Below, piece after piece: positions 37,641 through 49,645 of a DNA stretch of 64,000 bases. This DNA is from Serinus canaria. Its lineage: Eukaryota; Chordata; Aves; Passeriformes; Fringillidae. The DNA lies in NCBI RefSeq assembly GCF_022539315.1, contig NC_066334.1:1612001-1676000 (forward strand), written 5' to 3'. A program made the translations under genes and the position numbers. Numbering within the stretch: position 1 is the first letter of the stretch; each line of letters opens with the position of its first letter. The notes under the pieces were generated by a model. That model was not told the origin of the DNA. It made no database searches and saw only the letters and a program-made list of their open reading frames with translations.

Positions 37641-38639
37641 TGAGCCTGGATCAACAGGCAATGGAAAACTCCCAGGGAAGGCAGAAAATCCAGGTTGGAA
37701 AACCAAAGGAAAGGGGGAAAATGCTTCAGTTTCCCCAAAAATGCCACAGAGGAGGAGAAAAACTTTGGAAAAAACCCTCTGGAAATATTCCAACCCTCAT
37801 TCCTGAAGGACATCCAGCTGGAGTGGGATGCGGAAGGGCTGGGAGACCAAAGCTGGATCCAAGTTGGAAGCCCAGGCTGGAAGGGCCTGAGCAGGGAGCA
37901 AAGCCCCAATTCCAGGGATCTCTCTTTGCCCAAGGTCATTCCAGAGAAGAAAATGGGATTTCCATGGAATTGAAACAAAAATCGGCGCAGGTGTGACAGG
38001 AATCGACTTCCTGGGAATTTCTCCATCTCCGGGATGAGCAGATGAACTCCCATAAGAACTCCTCAAATCCAGGGATTTATTCCAGCTCTTTCCCACCCTC
38101 TCCATCCTCAAAACTGGCTGGAATACAGAAACCATGGCTTGGGAATGGCTGGAAAAATCCTGGATTTAATTCCAAATTCAGGATGATGTAGGTGGGATCT
38201 AATGGGACCATGCCCCTTTTCCATCCTCCAGAATTCCATAAATCCTCCATGATTCCCTCAAAGCTTGGGATGGGATCGATGGGACCACAAGCCTAGACTG
38301 GCACCATCCTAACTCATCCACAATTCCCTGAATTCTTGGGAATTCCGCCTCACTTCCAGGCACCCGTGCCTGACTCTGACAGGGATAATGGAATGCACAG
38401 GATCCATCCATGATGTGGGAATGGAATGGGAAGAGAAAGGATTTGAGCCCCAAAACCTGGAAACGGCTCCCTCTGGGCACTCCCTTCCCAAAAAAAGGGG
38501 GATTTTGGCCATGGATTGAGGGATCATTTTCTCCTTGGCAATGGAAAACTCTCGGAGCTGGGCTTATTTCCAAATAAAAACCAGGAAAACATCCCAAAAG
38601 GGTTTGGGATTTGGGATTTGACGCCATGGTCAATTCCCA
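37641..38639. other. Intergenic, unique sequence
   Basis: No gene or clear repeat recognised. Confidence 0.55.
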
Positions 38640-38960
38640 TCCCTGGCTGTTGGATCATGGAATTGCTCAGGTGGGAAAAGGCCATTGAGGTCATGGATTC
38701 CAACATTCCCACAGGAATTCCATGCCCCAAGGGATTTTTGAACAATTCCAGGGATGGGAAGCTCATTCCAGGGCTTCTCCAGCTTTTCCACAAGGGAATT
38801 TTCTGGCTATCCAGCCCAAACCCCTCCTGCTGCACCCTGAGGCCGTTTCCTGTTTTCCTGCCCTTTATTCCCTGGGAAAAGGGATGGATCTGGTAACCAT
38901 GGAGAGGCTCCAAGGGGTGAGTGGAAGCCTCTTTCCGACACCTCCTCGGTCCCCAATCCC
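38640..38960 (-). mobile_element. CR1 LINE 3'-region fragment
   Basis: The plus strand reads GGTGGGAAAAGGCCATTGAGG, TCATGGATTCCAACATTCCC, ATTCCAGGGATGGGAAGC, TTCCAGGGCTTCTCC, CCTGAGGCCGTTTCCTG and TTCCCTGGGAAAAGGG in the order of a minus-strand CR1 tail. It is more diverged than the copies at 33.3-33.7 kb. Confidence 0.78.
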
Positions 38961-40024
38961 TGGTTTTCAGCCCCAGAAACCTCCACCAGAAGGAAAACCA
39001 TCCCAAAAACTTGTGTCTCTCCATGAAAAAGCTGGAAAATCCCATCCAAGAAACAACTGGGAATAATTTTGGAGATCCCGATGGAGCAGCTTTGGGATTC
39101 AGCCTCTCCAGCCTGTCCAAACTTGGGAATTCAGATGCTTTTATCCCACATATGGATAATTCCCACATCTGGATGATGCTCCCATGGATTGGCCTTTCCT
39201 TATATCCCAAGAAAGGCCAATTCCAAAGAAAACCGAGCTCCCAAATCCCGGATTTTATCCCTTCCCATCCTCCAAGCTCAGCCTCAGAGGTCCCAAAGGC
39301 CTTTCCCTCACCTGGGAGCTCACATTTCCAGCATGGAAAAGCCAGAAAATTCTGGATCCTTCCCAGGAAAAGCACAAACCCCCTGGAATTCAGGGCTGCC
39401 CAGTGGGTCCTATTTTAGAGATTTTGCACCTGGATAAACTGGGAATTCCGGCTCCCTGCCAAGCTTGGGAAAGTTTTTGTCTCCCTAAAAAAATCAGGGA
39501 AAGGGCGAACTTTAAAACTGCAGGATCCTCCCCACCCCTTCCTGCCTTTTCCCTCCTCCAGCCGGGGCTCCCAAGCTCAGCGCTGGAAAATCTCATTTTT
39601 CCAGCTTTTTTCTCTCCCCTCCTCCTTTCTCCCCCCAATTCCTGATGCAAATTTATGGAAATCAGGCAGCGCCTGCTCCCAGCCAGGGATAATAAAGGAG
39701 AGGGATGAAAAGAGGGAGGAATCCCGGCACGGGGAGGGCTGGAAAAATCCATTGTTCCATGGAAAAGGGCGGATTTATTTTCCTGGTAAAAGCAAGGTTG
39801 GCTTTAATTAAATTTGTGTTTTCCACGCTCTTAATGAGCTCCGGCTTTGGGTGGTTCCTTCCTGAGGGATCCTCTGGGAATGGGAAAAGGGGGACCCAGC
39901 AGCCGGATCCGGCTCATCCCAATCCCAGCAGTGCTTGGCTGAGGATGGGAAGGGCCAAATTGGGGAAAAATCCATTGGAAATGGGTTTTCTTCTGAGAAA
40001 TTTGACCATGATCCCAACTTGAGC
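38961..40024. other. Intergenic, unique sequence
   Basis: No gene recognised. Confidence 0.55.
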
Positions 40025-40500
40025 CTCATATTCCCAAACACTGAGTTTTGGAGGATGCAAACATTCCCATCTCTCTCATATTCCCAAAAACGCCCCTTTA
40101 GGAGGATACAAGCATTCCCATATCCCTCATAGTTCCAAAAACGCCACTTGGGGAGGATTCCAGCATTCCCATTCCCCCCACATTCCCCAAAACCTGGTGT
40201 TTGGATGATTCCAGCATTCCCATTCCCCCCACATTCCCCAAAACCCCGTGTTTGGAGGATTCCAGCATTCCCATTCCCCCCACATTCCCCAAAACCCCGT
40301 GTTTGGAGGATTCCAGCATTCCCATTCCCCCCACATTCCCCAAAACCCCGTGTTTGGAGGATTCCAGCATTCCCATTCCCCCCACATTCCCCAAAACCTG
40401 GTGTTTGGAGGATTCCAGCATTCCCATTCCCCCCACATTCCCCAAAACCCCGTGTTTGGAGGATTCCAGCATTCCCATACCCCCCACATTCCCAAATGTG
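40025..40500. repeat. 51-bp minisatellite, 8-9 copies
   Basis: GATTCCAGCATTCCCATTCC recurs every 51 bp from 40156 (40207, 40258, 40309 and so on). Each unit also contains CACATTCCCCAAAACC. The central copies are nearly identical and the left two degenerate. The unit is 17 codons, which explains the open frames on both strands. Confidence 0.96.
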
Positions 40501-42910
40501 TCGCATTTGGAGGCTGCACACATCCAAGGAAAGGAGCACGGAGCCAAATCCAGCTGGGAATCAGAGGGAAATCTCCTTTGCAAGGGAGGCAGATTCAGCC
40601 AGGAATGGGATCAGAAGCAAATCTGGGGAGAGGCAGCCCATGAGAAGCTGGGGATGCTCCGGAGAGCCCCATTCCCACATCCCATTCCCGCTCCGGTGGG
40701 CATTGCCGCTGGAGAGGCCGATCCCTTCCCTCCCCTCCTGCCCTGATCCAGGTTTTGGGAGGGCTTCCCATCCTTCCTCCCCTTCCAGCCCTTCCCGCCC
40801 GCTCCGATACCATCTCGGATCCTTCCATTCTCACTGCTCCAATAATCCCGATCTAATTTGCCGGGAGCCGGCGCCGACTTCCTTCGGCACTTCATTAGGG
40901 AGCGTGAGCAGCATCTCATTATCCCAACACCGCCACCATTCCCGGCAAGTTCCCTGCTGGAAAAACCCAAAGTCCAAGGCGGATTTGCCATCCCCACCGT
41001 CCCCTGGGATGGGGGATCCCAAATCCACCTGTGGCCGCACACGGAGTGGTTTCTGCTCTCCAGACCTGGATTTATCCTTCGGGATCCCCCAGGCTGAGCT
41101 CAGTTTTAGCTTTTCCCAAAAATTCAGGCGCTTTCATCAGGATAATTTTGACTTTTTGGAGCTTTGTGCTCAACCCTGGAATTATTTCTGGAATTCCACA
41201 TTCCCGTGGGCCAAGGGACTCAGCTCCTAACCCACGTGCAGCCATTCCCTCCCAACCCATTCCAAACAAGGCTGGAAAACATCATCACCAACATTTTCCT
41301 TCGGGAAACGCGCAGAATTCGGGATATTTTCGGGGTGGGAACCCAGTGGCGTCCTTGGGGGGAATTTTTAGGGAGCAGCTGCCTGGATTTGGGACCATCG
41401 GGAAGGATAAAAGGAAATTCAGGAATTAATTATGGGGGGGACTGGGGAGGAGGTTTGCATAAACCCAATTAAACACTCCCCCACGTGCTTTGGATGCAGC
41501 CGATTCCAGGGATGAGGGGGACATGGATGAGCTCAACCCCCACTCCCGGATTCTCCAGCAGCTCCTCCCAACAGGAGAAAGGGACAGACAAGGAGAAAGG
41601 AAGACGGATCCGAGGGAAGGAGGGAGGGGGAGCGAGCACGAGCCGCAGTTATTTATAGGAGCTGCGTTTGTGCCGGAGGAGGGAGCGCTGCCAAAAAGGG
41701 ATGGGAAAAATAATCCCGGAGCCAGGTGCCGCCGCCTCGGGAAGAGCCGGGGGGGAGCTCAAGGTGAGACAGAAAGGGAGGAAAGGAGGAAATCATAAAA
41801 ATCGGGATTTGTCCGGGTTTCTCTGTCAGCTCTCACCTGGCTGAGAGCTCCGGCCTCTGACTCCCACATGCCACAGGATCGGAGGCTGGACATGCAGGAT
41901 TTTCCTTCTGGCTGGGATTTTGGAATGCAGCCACACCTCCGGATCGGGGTTTGGGGAGAGGAGATCCCCCAAATCTAAAGGAAAGGCCTGTGATGGGATT
42001 AGAGCCGGGGCACAGCTGACAACCAATTCCCAAGGAAACCGTAGGGAAAACAACCCCTGGATCCCACCGTGAATCCCAGCCTGCTCTGCCCCCATGGAGG
42101 GAAACCCTCATCCCAAAAATCTGCATCCCAAAAAACCTTTTCCACAGCTGGGTTCCAGCCCAAACTGCACATGAGTTAAAAATTAATGAACTCAGCCTGC
42201 AAGGTCTTACCCTCAGCTTGGGGGAAAAAAAAGAGGAAAACTCCACATTATTTTAGGGAAAAGACCCATTTTGCCTTAATTTTGGAGCCGCCCTGGAGTT
42301 CTTTGTGCGCCAGGTGGAACGTGGGAAGGGACAATCCCAGATCCACGTGGATCCTTCCACGTCCTCACACCGCATAGCGCTGGGATGACTCCTGATTTAT
42401 TTATGGAAAAGTATAAATATAAAAAATACAAAATCTATAAAAATAACCCTGGGAAAAGCCAGGAGAAGCGGGGGAGGACACGAGTCCCATCTCCCGGGGA
42501 AGGGGGAGGCGGATCCGGCTCCGAGGAGCCGGCATGGGATAATCACGGAGAGTGCGAGCAGCGAAGTGGCATCTCCACATCTCCACGTCTCCTCGCTCCC
42601 TCCCGACCTCCTTCCCTGCCTCCCTCCCTCCTCTCCCCTGTTTTTCTCCCCCCTCCGCACGAATCCGTCGCCTCCCCCTCTTTTCGGAGCCGCTGTCATC
42701 ACGTTGTCACCCGGCGATGCCGAGTTGGGCTCTGAGAGAGATGGAAAAAAATCCGGAGGGAAAAGAAGGGAAAAAAACATCAGGACGTTCCAACCCCGCC
42801 CCAAACTCGATGTGCCATCCCGATAACACAAAACCTGGGAATTTATTCCTAAACTGGGGGCGATTTCGGCAGGAGGAGCTGACAGCGGCACCGGAGCCAG
42901 CAGAGGGAAG
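40501..42910. other. Intergenic, unique sequence
   Basis: No exon recognised. AT-rich, repeat-free stretches at about 41415-41480 and 42380-42450 contain TTAATTA, TTTGCAT and ATTTATTT motifs. A purine-rich stretch lies at 41575-41650. Confidence 0.55.
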
Positions 42911-42911
42911 A

Positions 42912-43040
42912 GGGATTGTGGAATTGGGGAGGGTGGGAAGGATCTCCAAGGTCACGGGGTCCAACCACGAGAACCCGGCGCTGAACACGGCCCCGAGGGG
43001 GTGTGAACGCTTCCAGGGATGGGAATTCCATGGTTTCCTT
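42912..43040 (-). mobile_element. CR1 LINE 3'-end fragment
   Basis: The plus strand reads TTGTGGAATTGGGGAGGGTG, GGAAGGATCTCCAAGGTCACG, GGGTCCAACCACGAGAACCC and CTTCCAGGGATGGGAATTCC. This is a minus-strand CR1 terminus, truncated on entering the adjacent minisatellite. Confidence 0.78.
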
Positions 43041-43059
43041 GGAAAAAGAAGGAGAAGGA

Positions 43060-43790
43060 AGTTGGAGATGGGCCAAGCCTTGCTGGGGGCTTCGGGAAGG
43101 AAAGGGCAAGTGGGGTTTTGGGAAGGAGAAGGCCAAGTCTGGCTCTGGAAAGAAAAGGCCAAGTCAGGTTTTAGGAAGACAAGGCCAAGTCAGACTTTAG
43201 GAAGACAAGGCCAGGTCAGGCTTTAGGAAAAAAAAGGCCAAGCTGGGCTTTGGAAAGAAAGAGCTGAGTGGGGTTTGGGAAAGAAAGACCCAAGCGGGGC
43301 TTTAGAAAGACACGGACAAGTCTGGCTTTAGGAAGGAAAGGCTAAGTCAGGCTCTGGAAAGAAAAGGCCAAGCTGGGCCCTTGGAAGGAAGAGCCAAACG
43401 GGGATTCAGAAAGGGACAAACAGCCCAAGCTGGGCTTAAGGAGGAAGAGGCCAAGTCGGGCTCTGCAAAGGAAGAACCAAGCGGGAGTTTAGAAAGGAAG
43501 GAGTCAAGACCGGCTTTAGGAAGAAAGGGCCAAGCCGGGCTCTGGAAGGAAACGGCCAAGCCGGGCTTTAGGAAGGAGAAGGCCAAGTCAGGCTCTGGAA
43601 AGGAAGAGACAAATGGGGATTTAGAAAGGAATAAAGAGCCAAGCTGGACTTTAGGGAGGAAAGGCTCAATTGGGCTCTGGGAAAAAAGGCCAAGCCAGGC
43701 TTTAGGAAGAAAGAGTCAAGCAGGGCTCAGGAAATAAAAAAGGCCAAGTCAGGCTCTAGGAACAAAGAGCCGAGCCAGGCTTTAGCCCGC
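43060..43790. repeat. about 27-bp minisatellite (AAGGCCAAGTCAGGCTTTAGG)
   Basis: About 26 imperfect copies, 25-32 bp each, alternating forms with CAAGTCAGGCTTTAGGAAG and CAAGCTGGGCTTTGGAAAG. It starts directly after the CR1 fragment. Confidence 0.95.
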
Positions 43791-44120
43791 GCTGGGCTGG
43801 GGTTAAATCTCTTTGCGAAGCAGAAGCGCAAAGCCCCGCGGGTTTGTGGCTTTTCTCGCCTTCCCTCCCCTTTCCGCGCTGCAGCCTGTGGAATGCGGGG
43901 GAGGCCGAGCGGGATCTCCCCCGGCCGGGCTGACAAGGGCAGGACAAATGAGAGCGTTTAGGCGCTAATTAGGCACTAATGACCCGCTCGGAGGTCTCGG
44001 GAAAGCGGCGCGGCCGGGCGGCAGCTCAGCAATTTGTCAGGTTCTTGCCAAGCCCGGGGGAAGCGCGGCCGAGTCATTGACCCCATTACGGACTCGGCCT
44101 CTTCCAGACAGCCGGCTGGG
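43791..44120. other. CpG-rich unique block with TAAT motifs
   Basis: Repeat-free, CpG-rich at 43840-44060 with GCGCTAATTAGGCACTAATG around 43961-43980. Such a block next to repeats could be an enhancer or a remote CpG island, but no exon or transcript feature is visible. Confidence 0.4.
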
Positions 44121-44327
44121 AATAAAAACCCGCTTTATTCCCGAGCTTTTCCCCAACAGAGCTCCCTGAGGCTCTCGGAGCAGAGCTGAGAGGCTTTTCT
44201 GGGGTGCTCGAGGGTGCCGCGCTGCCCTTGCTGAGCCAACGTGGGGGAAAAAAGGGGTTTAGCCCCAATTTCGCAGCTTTTCTTGCCCCAGAAGAGCCTT
44301 GGGTGATATTAAAAGCTCTACCCGTCG

Positions 44328-44350
44328 CTATTTATAGAGGATATTTATAG
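44328..44350. promoter_or_regulatory. Two MEF2-type A/T motifs in tandem
   Basis: CTATTTATAG at 44328-44337 fits the MEF2 consensus exactly; ATATTTATAG at 44341-44350 differs at the first position. The spacing is 13 bp, just over one helical turn. The function is inference. Confidence 0.3.
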
Positions 44351-45137
44351 ACGAAAGGAATTGATTGTACTTTGGGGGGGAGAAAACCGCGGTTCTGTCC
44401 AAGTTTCAGATTTAAACTCTGCCAAGCTCCTTCAATTTTATCGAGAGCTTTGGCGCTCGGCTCGGCTGGAGCGAAACCTCATCGTCCCTCTCTGCTCCGA
44501 GAGACCCCAGATCCGACCGGCAGGGCCTGGATGGGATCCCAGCCTCCCAGGAAGGAGCTGGATCCAAGCGGAGCCGCCCCGGGGTGGATTTGGCAGGGAA
44601 AGGCGCAAAGATGAGCCCCCGCCGTGACGGGAGCAGACAGCTCCAGGCCTGGCACCAGCAGGGCTTGGTTTCTGCTTCAGATCCAAGCCCAAGCTTTTCC
44701 TCCCTTCCGGTTGACTTCCTCCCTGCAGACGCCAGCGGGATCCAAGCCTTTTGCAGGAAAAGGATGGAAAAAAAGGCAGGAATTGGCTTTTGGGGCAATC
44801 CTGGCGCCCAACCAAAAGAGAAACCCGAGGTGGGTTCACCTTCACCTTCAGCAGCCAAGGCGGGGCTTGGGTAATCCCAACTCATCCTTCACGCTCCAAA
44901 GGAGGAAAGGGAGAGGTTTGTGCAGGGACGGGGAGGAAGAGGACGTTGATTTGAGATAACAGCACCCCAAAGGCTCAGATCTCGTGGTGGGAACGCACAC
45001 AACCTGCTCCAGCACCGGGATCATCCCCTGGGAAAACTCATCCCTCTCCTGCCTTATCCCACCCTGGGAGCTCCAGGGATTGCCTGGATTGGCCATCAGG
45101 GATCATCAAAGCCTCATTAATTATCCCTTGGCTCTGT
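44351..45137. other. Intergenic, unique sequence
   Basis: No gene recognised. Confidence 0.55.
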
Positions 45138-45222
45138 AGCTGGGATCATCTGCGAGCTGGGATCATCTGCGAGCTGGGATCATCTGCGAGCTGGGATCAT
45201 CTGCGAGCTGGGATCATCTCCC
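45138..45222. repeat. 17-bp minisatellite, 5 copies
   Basis: Nearly perfect AGCTGGGATCATCTGCG units at 17-bp spacing. Confidence 0.96.
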
Positions 45223-46599
45223 GGTGCCACCACGGGGCCTCCTCACGCCCTTAATGCGCTGTGACTTCCACGGCTCCGGCGGCAGCTCCGCCGCAATCCC
45301 GGGATCAACGCCACCGATCCCGTCCCCGACCTGTCACGGAGCCTTAAAATCAGCCAGGGACAGCTCGGGGACACAGCGGCACCCGCGAAGGGCGGGAAGG
45401 ACTCATGGGAGCGACAGCGCGGGAGCAGATCCCGGGGGAAGGAGATGAGCGGGGTGGGGAGCGCAGCAGATCTGTTGGAAAAGGGGAAAGGTGGGAAAGG
45501 CTGGATGCTGATTAATTAATGGATTAAGAGAAGAACGAGGGGTTTGGCGTTGCTGTGGTTCAGCATGTCCTTGTCTCCAGGCTTTGCTTCCCGTAAGGAA
45601 AATTCCCATGGTTTTTTTAGGATTATGAGCACTATGTGCAACAAAATCCCCCCAACAATTCCCAAAAAAGGGAGAAGTGACCCAGCACACAACAAGGTGG
45701 GACCAGCCCTTAATGAGGGATTATTCCCAAAAATGCAACATTTCACCCCAAATCTTCCCTTTCCCCAAAACCCTCTAAATCCAGGAAAAGCTATGAAAGT
45801 CCTACTGGGAACAGGAGGAAAACGGCCTCGACTGAGGCTTTACTTCTGCTCGAGAGCTTCCCAAGCTCACTGGAATGTATTTTTCCTGTTTTCCCAGCAA
45901 ATACAACCAGGAATGGCAGAAACCCCATCCCAATCCCAGCCTGGGACACAGGAAAGGAACAAAACCCATCCCAATCCCAGCCTGGGAGATGGAGATGGAA
46001 CAGAACCCATGCCAGCAAGGAAAATTCCCAGGATTGTCCAGGAAGGATCATTGATGATCTCAGGTTGGGATGGGGCCTGCATCACATTCCAGAAGCATCC
46101 CACGGGATAATTGGCTTCTCCTGACACCTCAATCCCATTATTTGGTTTATTTCCAAATTATTTTTCCCTTTTTTCCCTTCCACAAACAAAATCCCAGGCT
46201 GAGCAGGAGAGGGAGTCACCCAAGGTCATCCCGGAGCTTTTCCAAGGGCTGAACACGGAATTGATGCTCCGGAGATTTTCTGGGATAAAGGCGAGCTGGG
46301 GGATGAACTCATCATTTCTGGGACCTGGAGCATCCCAAACAAGGTCATTCCAAGGTCGTTCCTGGCGGGAATCCACCAGGAGCTGCTGATCCACGCTCAG
46401 GGATCCACTCCGGCTCTGGACAGGGATTTTTAAGGTTAAAACCAAAATATTCCTCCTCACTCCGAGCGTCAAATCCAAAAAGTTTTGTGGCTCATTCCAT
46501 GGGGTCAAATCCCACTTCCAGAGCTCCAGATCCCAATCCTTCCATCCACATGGACAGAGGGCCAAGGAGTTGTGTCCAGAGCTGGGGGCCAAACACTCC
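45223..46599. other. Intergenic, mostly unique
   Basis: No gene recognised. It is CpG-rich at 45228-45440. Two copies of CCATCCCAATCCCAGCCTGG lie at about 45925-46000 and match the units of the 49.4-49.6 kb array. Confidence 0.55.
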
Positions 46600-46990
46600 T
46601 TCCCATGAATTCATTGTTCCCTCTGCAAAATTCCTTACTCCTTCCCAAAATTCCTTTTTCCCTTTGCCAATTTCCTTATTCCCTCCACAAAATTCCTTTT
46701 TCCTTTGCAAAATTCATTTTTCCCCCCACAAAAATTTCTTTTTCCCTTATAAAATTCCTCATTCCCTCTGCAAAATCCCTTATTTCCTCCACAAAAATTC
46801 CTCATTCCCTCTGCAAAATTCCTTTTTCCTTTACAAAATTCCTTATTCCCTCTGCAAACCCCCAGGATAACCCCATGGAGGGGGTCTGGCACTACAAAAA
46901 TTCCCATCTTTTCCCAAACCGAATGGCTTTGGAGGCCTTTTCCAAGCTTGGTGGCTCCGGCAGGGAGCAATTCCCAATAATTCCCAGTTT
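46600..46990. repeat. about 22-bp minisatellite plus unique 3' module (copy A)
   Basis: About 11 units of AAAATTCCTTATTCCCTCTGC (46615-46860), followed by a non-repetitive module (46860-46985) containing CCATGGAGGGGGTC, CAAAAATTCCCATC, TTTGGAGGCC and GGCAGGGAGCAATTCCC. The whole arrangement is repeated at 48365-48865. Confidence 0.92.
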
Positions 46991-47734
46991 CCAATAATTC
47001 CCAGTTCCTGGCGCCTGGCACGTGTGGAATTGCAGATAAGGACGTTTCCCTATTCCCAAGGCTCTCCAGCCGCGCTTTTCCTGCTGATAACAGGAACAGA
47101 GAAATTTAATTTAATGGAACGACTCCTGATCCCTGCGTTTATTCCCTGCCAGGCCCTGGAAACACCTGGAATGAGCAATTCCATGAGGGAGAGAGGGGGG
47201 AAAAAAGATGGAAAATAAGAGAGGATCGTGAGTTTCTGGGTGGAGCAAGGGATGCTCCAGGTCAAGGAAAATTGGGAATTTCTGGGCAGAAATTGGGTCC
47301 CCCTGGATCTGCTGATCCAGCAGCCAGGAGGGAACACGACATTCCCGGGAAACCCAAGAGGATGGAGGAGGGAAAAGCACAGGGGGGATAAATGGGATGG
47401 GAAGGGGGCTGGAAGAAATTCCAATGCCTTTTTCCAGGGGTTGATGGAAGAGTGGGAAATGAGGAAAAATACGGAAAAATTCCCTTCTGGAATTTTTTCA
47501 GGGATTCTGGGATGTGGGTTTGTGGACTGAATGGGAAAATGCTCCAGGAACAAGAGGGAGGAGGATTCCCAGCGTAACAGAATTCCATCCATCCCAGAGA
47601 ATCCAGGATTTCCCTGCAGAGACGGGACTGGGGGAGGCAAAATTCCAGTCTTGGAAGTGGGAAACTCAAGGATCCTCATCCCATTCCCTGCTGGAGTTGG
47701 AAAATTGGAGCCAAGGCCAAGCTGGGACACTCTG
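46991..47734. other. Intergenic, unique sequence
   Basis: Nothing recognised. Confidence 0.55.
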
Positions 47735-47940
47735 GGATGCGAGGGAAAGGGAAATGCCAAAACTGATGATTATCCTTCCAAAAATGGGGATTTATCCCAA
47801 AATATCCCAAAATATTGCTTAAAATATCCCAAAATATCCCAAAAACCAGGCTGGAATGGGAGGGCAGGGAAGGACAATGCCAAAACTGACGATTATCCTT
47901 CCAAAACCAGGGATTGATCCCGAAATATCCCCCCCTATGC
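47735..47940. repeat. Two-copy direct repeat, 124-bp period
   Basis: GCCAAAACTGATGATTATCC at about 47756 and GCCAAAACTGACGATTATCC at about 47880, each followed by TTCCAAAA and GATTTATCC/GATTGATCC. The spacer includes a short run of AAAATATCCC units. Confidence 0.9.
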
Positions 47941-48364
47941 CAAGACCTGGAGTTCAGGTGGATCCAATCCCAGCTTTCCCAGTTCTTCCTGCTGCTCCAT
48001 GCGCCGTCTCTGTCGGTTTTTTGGGAAAAACGAGCTGGATTTCCCTCCAATCCCAAGGGAGCCGTGAGGCCTCCATTATCCAGCTCCCAAATCCCTCAGG
48101 CGATCCCAGGAATTGCTCTTCCCTCCCTTTTCACGGGAGCTTTTCCACTCCCAGCTCATCCCATTACAGCTCCCAGCTCATCCCATTATGTCGCTTCCCA
48201 TTTTCCTCCCGGCCCTGTTAAAAGCTGGAATTGGCTTTTAGCCCCGCTCCAAATGGAGCAGCTCCATCGATTCCCTGGAATGTTCTGCCCCTAAAAGCTT
48301 CCCAGCGTGCCGGGAATGCGGCGTTTTCCCCCTTTCCAGCCCCACCCGAGCCTTATTCCCTCTT
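47941..48364. other. Intergenic, unique sequence
   Basis: Nothing recognised. Confidence 0.55.
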
Positions 48365-48865
48365 CCTTGTGCCAAATTCCTTTTTTATCCTGACAGAATT
48401 CCTTATTCCTTCACAAGATTATTTCTTCCTGCTGCAGAATTCCCTCTTCCCTCCACTAAATCCTTCATTCCTTCTGCAAACCCCCAGGAAAACCCCATGG
48501 AAGGGGCCCAGGATTCCTTATTCCCTCCACAAAAATTCCTTTTGGCCTCAGCAAATTTCCTTCTTCCTTTCCAAAATTCCTTTTTCCTTTGCAGAATTCC
48601 TTATTCCCCCAGCAAGAATTCCTTATTCCCTCAGCAAAAATTCCTTATTCCCTTGTAAAATTCCTTGTTCCCTCTGGAAAATCCCTTCTTCCCTGAGCAA
48701 AACTCCTTTTTCCTTACCAAAATTCCTTATTCCCTCTGCAAACCCAAGGATAACGCCACGGAGGGGGTCCAGCACGACGAAAATTCCCATTTTTTTTCCC
48801 AAACTTGGTGGTTTTGGAGGCCTCAGTGGCTCCAGCAGGGAGCAATTCCCAATTCCCAATCCTCA
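48365..48865. repeat. about 22-bp minisatellite plus unique 3' module (copy B)
   Basis: Same composite as 46600-46990: a TTCCTTATTCCCTCTGC-type array followed at 48735-48860 by GGATAACGCC, GGAGGGGGTCCAGC, AAAATTCCCATTTT, TTTTGGAGGCC and GCAGGGAGCAATTCCC. A truncated third instance of the module start (CAAACCCCCAGGAAAACCCC) is at about 48478-48515 inside the array. Confidence 0.9.
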
Positions 48866-49429
48866 AAGGTTCCCAGACATGCTGGGACTGCGGCAGTTTC
48901 CTCCTTTCCTGCTCCATTTTCCTCCTTTCCTGCTCCATCCAAGCTGGAATTCCGATCAGTGCCAGATTCCACTGAGTTTTTGTTCCCTTTCCTCAGGAAA
49001 AGCTCAGCCGGGCCTCCCCCACCTTTGGGGTTTCCACCACAGTGGGAAAAAAATGAGGGAAAAAAGGCAATTTTTGGGTTTTCCCCCCAGAATTCCCAAA
49101 TTCCGGGTGTTTTGCAGCCGTTGTTGGTGCAGTGCAGCACAAGGGACACGGAGCAATTCCTGCTTCCCAAATTAATGCCCTAATTCCAGGCCCTGCTAAT
49201 TAAAGTCCTTCCCTGGCCAGAGGACGGAGGAAATGGAGCAGATCCCAAAATCCAGGGCGCTGCTGGCGCTGGAGCGGCCCCAAAAAGGAGGCTGGGACGT
49301 CAAAGGTGCCCTCAGGGAGGCGTCCCCCATTCCAGAGGCTTGGAAAAGCTCCAGGGCCAGCTGGGATTTATGGAGCAGCTCAAGGAGAGAATGAAATCCC
49401 AGTGTGGAGGAGGGGGAGGGCGGAAAACC
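48866..49429. other. Intergenic, unique sequence
   Basis: Nothing recognised. Confidence 0.55.
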
Positions 49430-49645
49430 CATCCCAATCCCACCCTGGAAAACAGGGATGGCACCAATCCCATCCCAATCCCTGTTTGGGACACTGGGAT
49501 GGCACAAATCCCATCCCAATCCCACCCTGGAAAACAGGGATGGCACAAATCCCATCCCAATCCCAGTTTGGGACACTGGGATGTCACAAATCCCATCCCA
49601 ATCCAAATTTGGGACACTGGGATGGCACAAATCCCATCCCAGCTA
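49430..49645. repeat. Tandem repeat of ATCCCATCCCAATCCC units
   Basis: About five units of 45-60 bp alternating ACCCTGGAAAACAGGGATGG and TTTGGGACACTGGGATGG around CCCATCCCAATCCC. Related to the short repeat at 45.9-46.0 kb. Confidence 0.92.

Noticed and set aside
36875..38053. 392-codon minus-strand FPPFPP frame
   Set aside because: Shadow of the polypurine tract; no homologous domain or splice context.
46140..46600. Possible mobile element or exon
   Set aside because: No CR1 terminus, no domain in any frame and no plausible paired splice sites.
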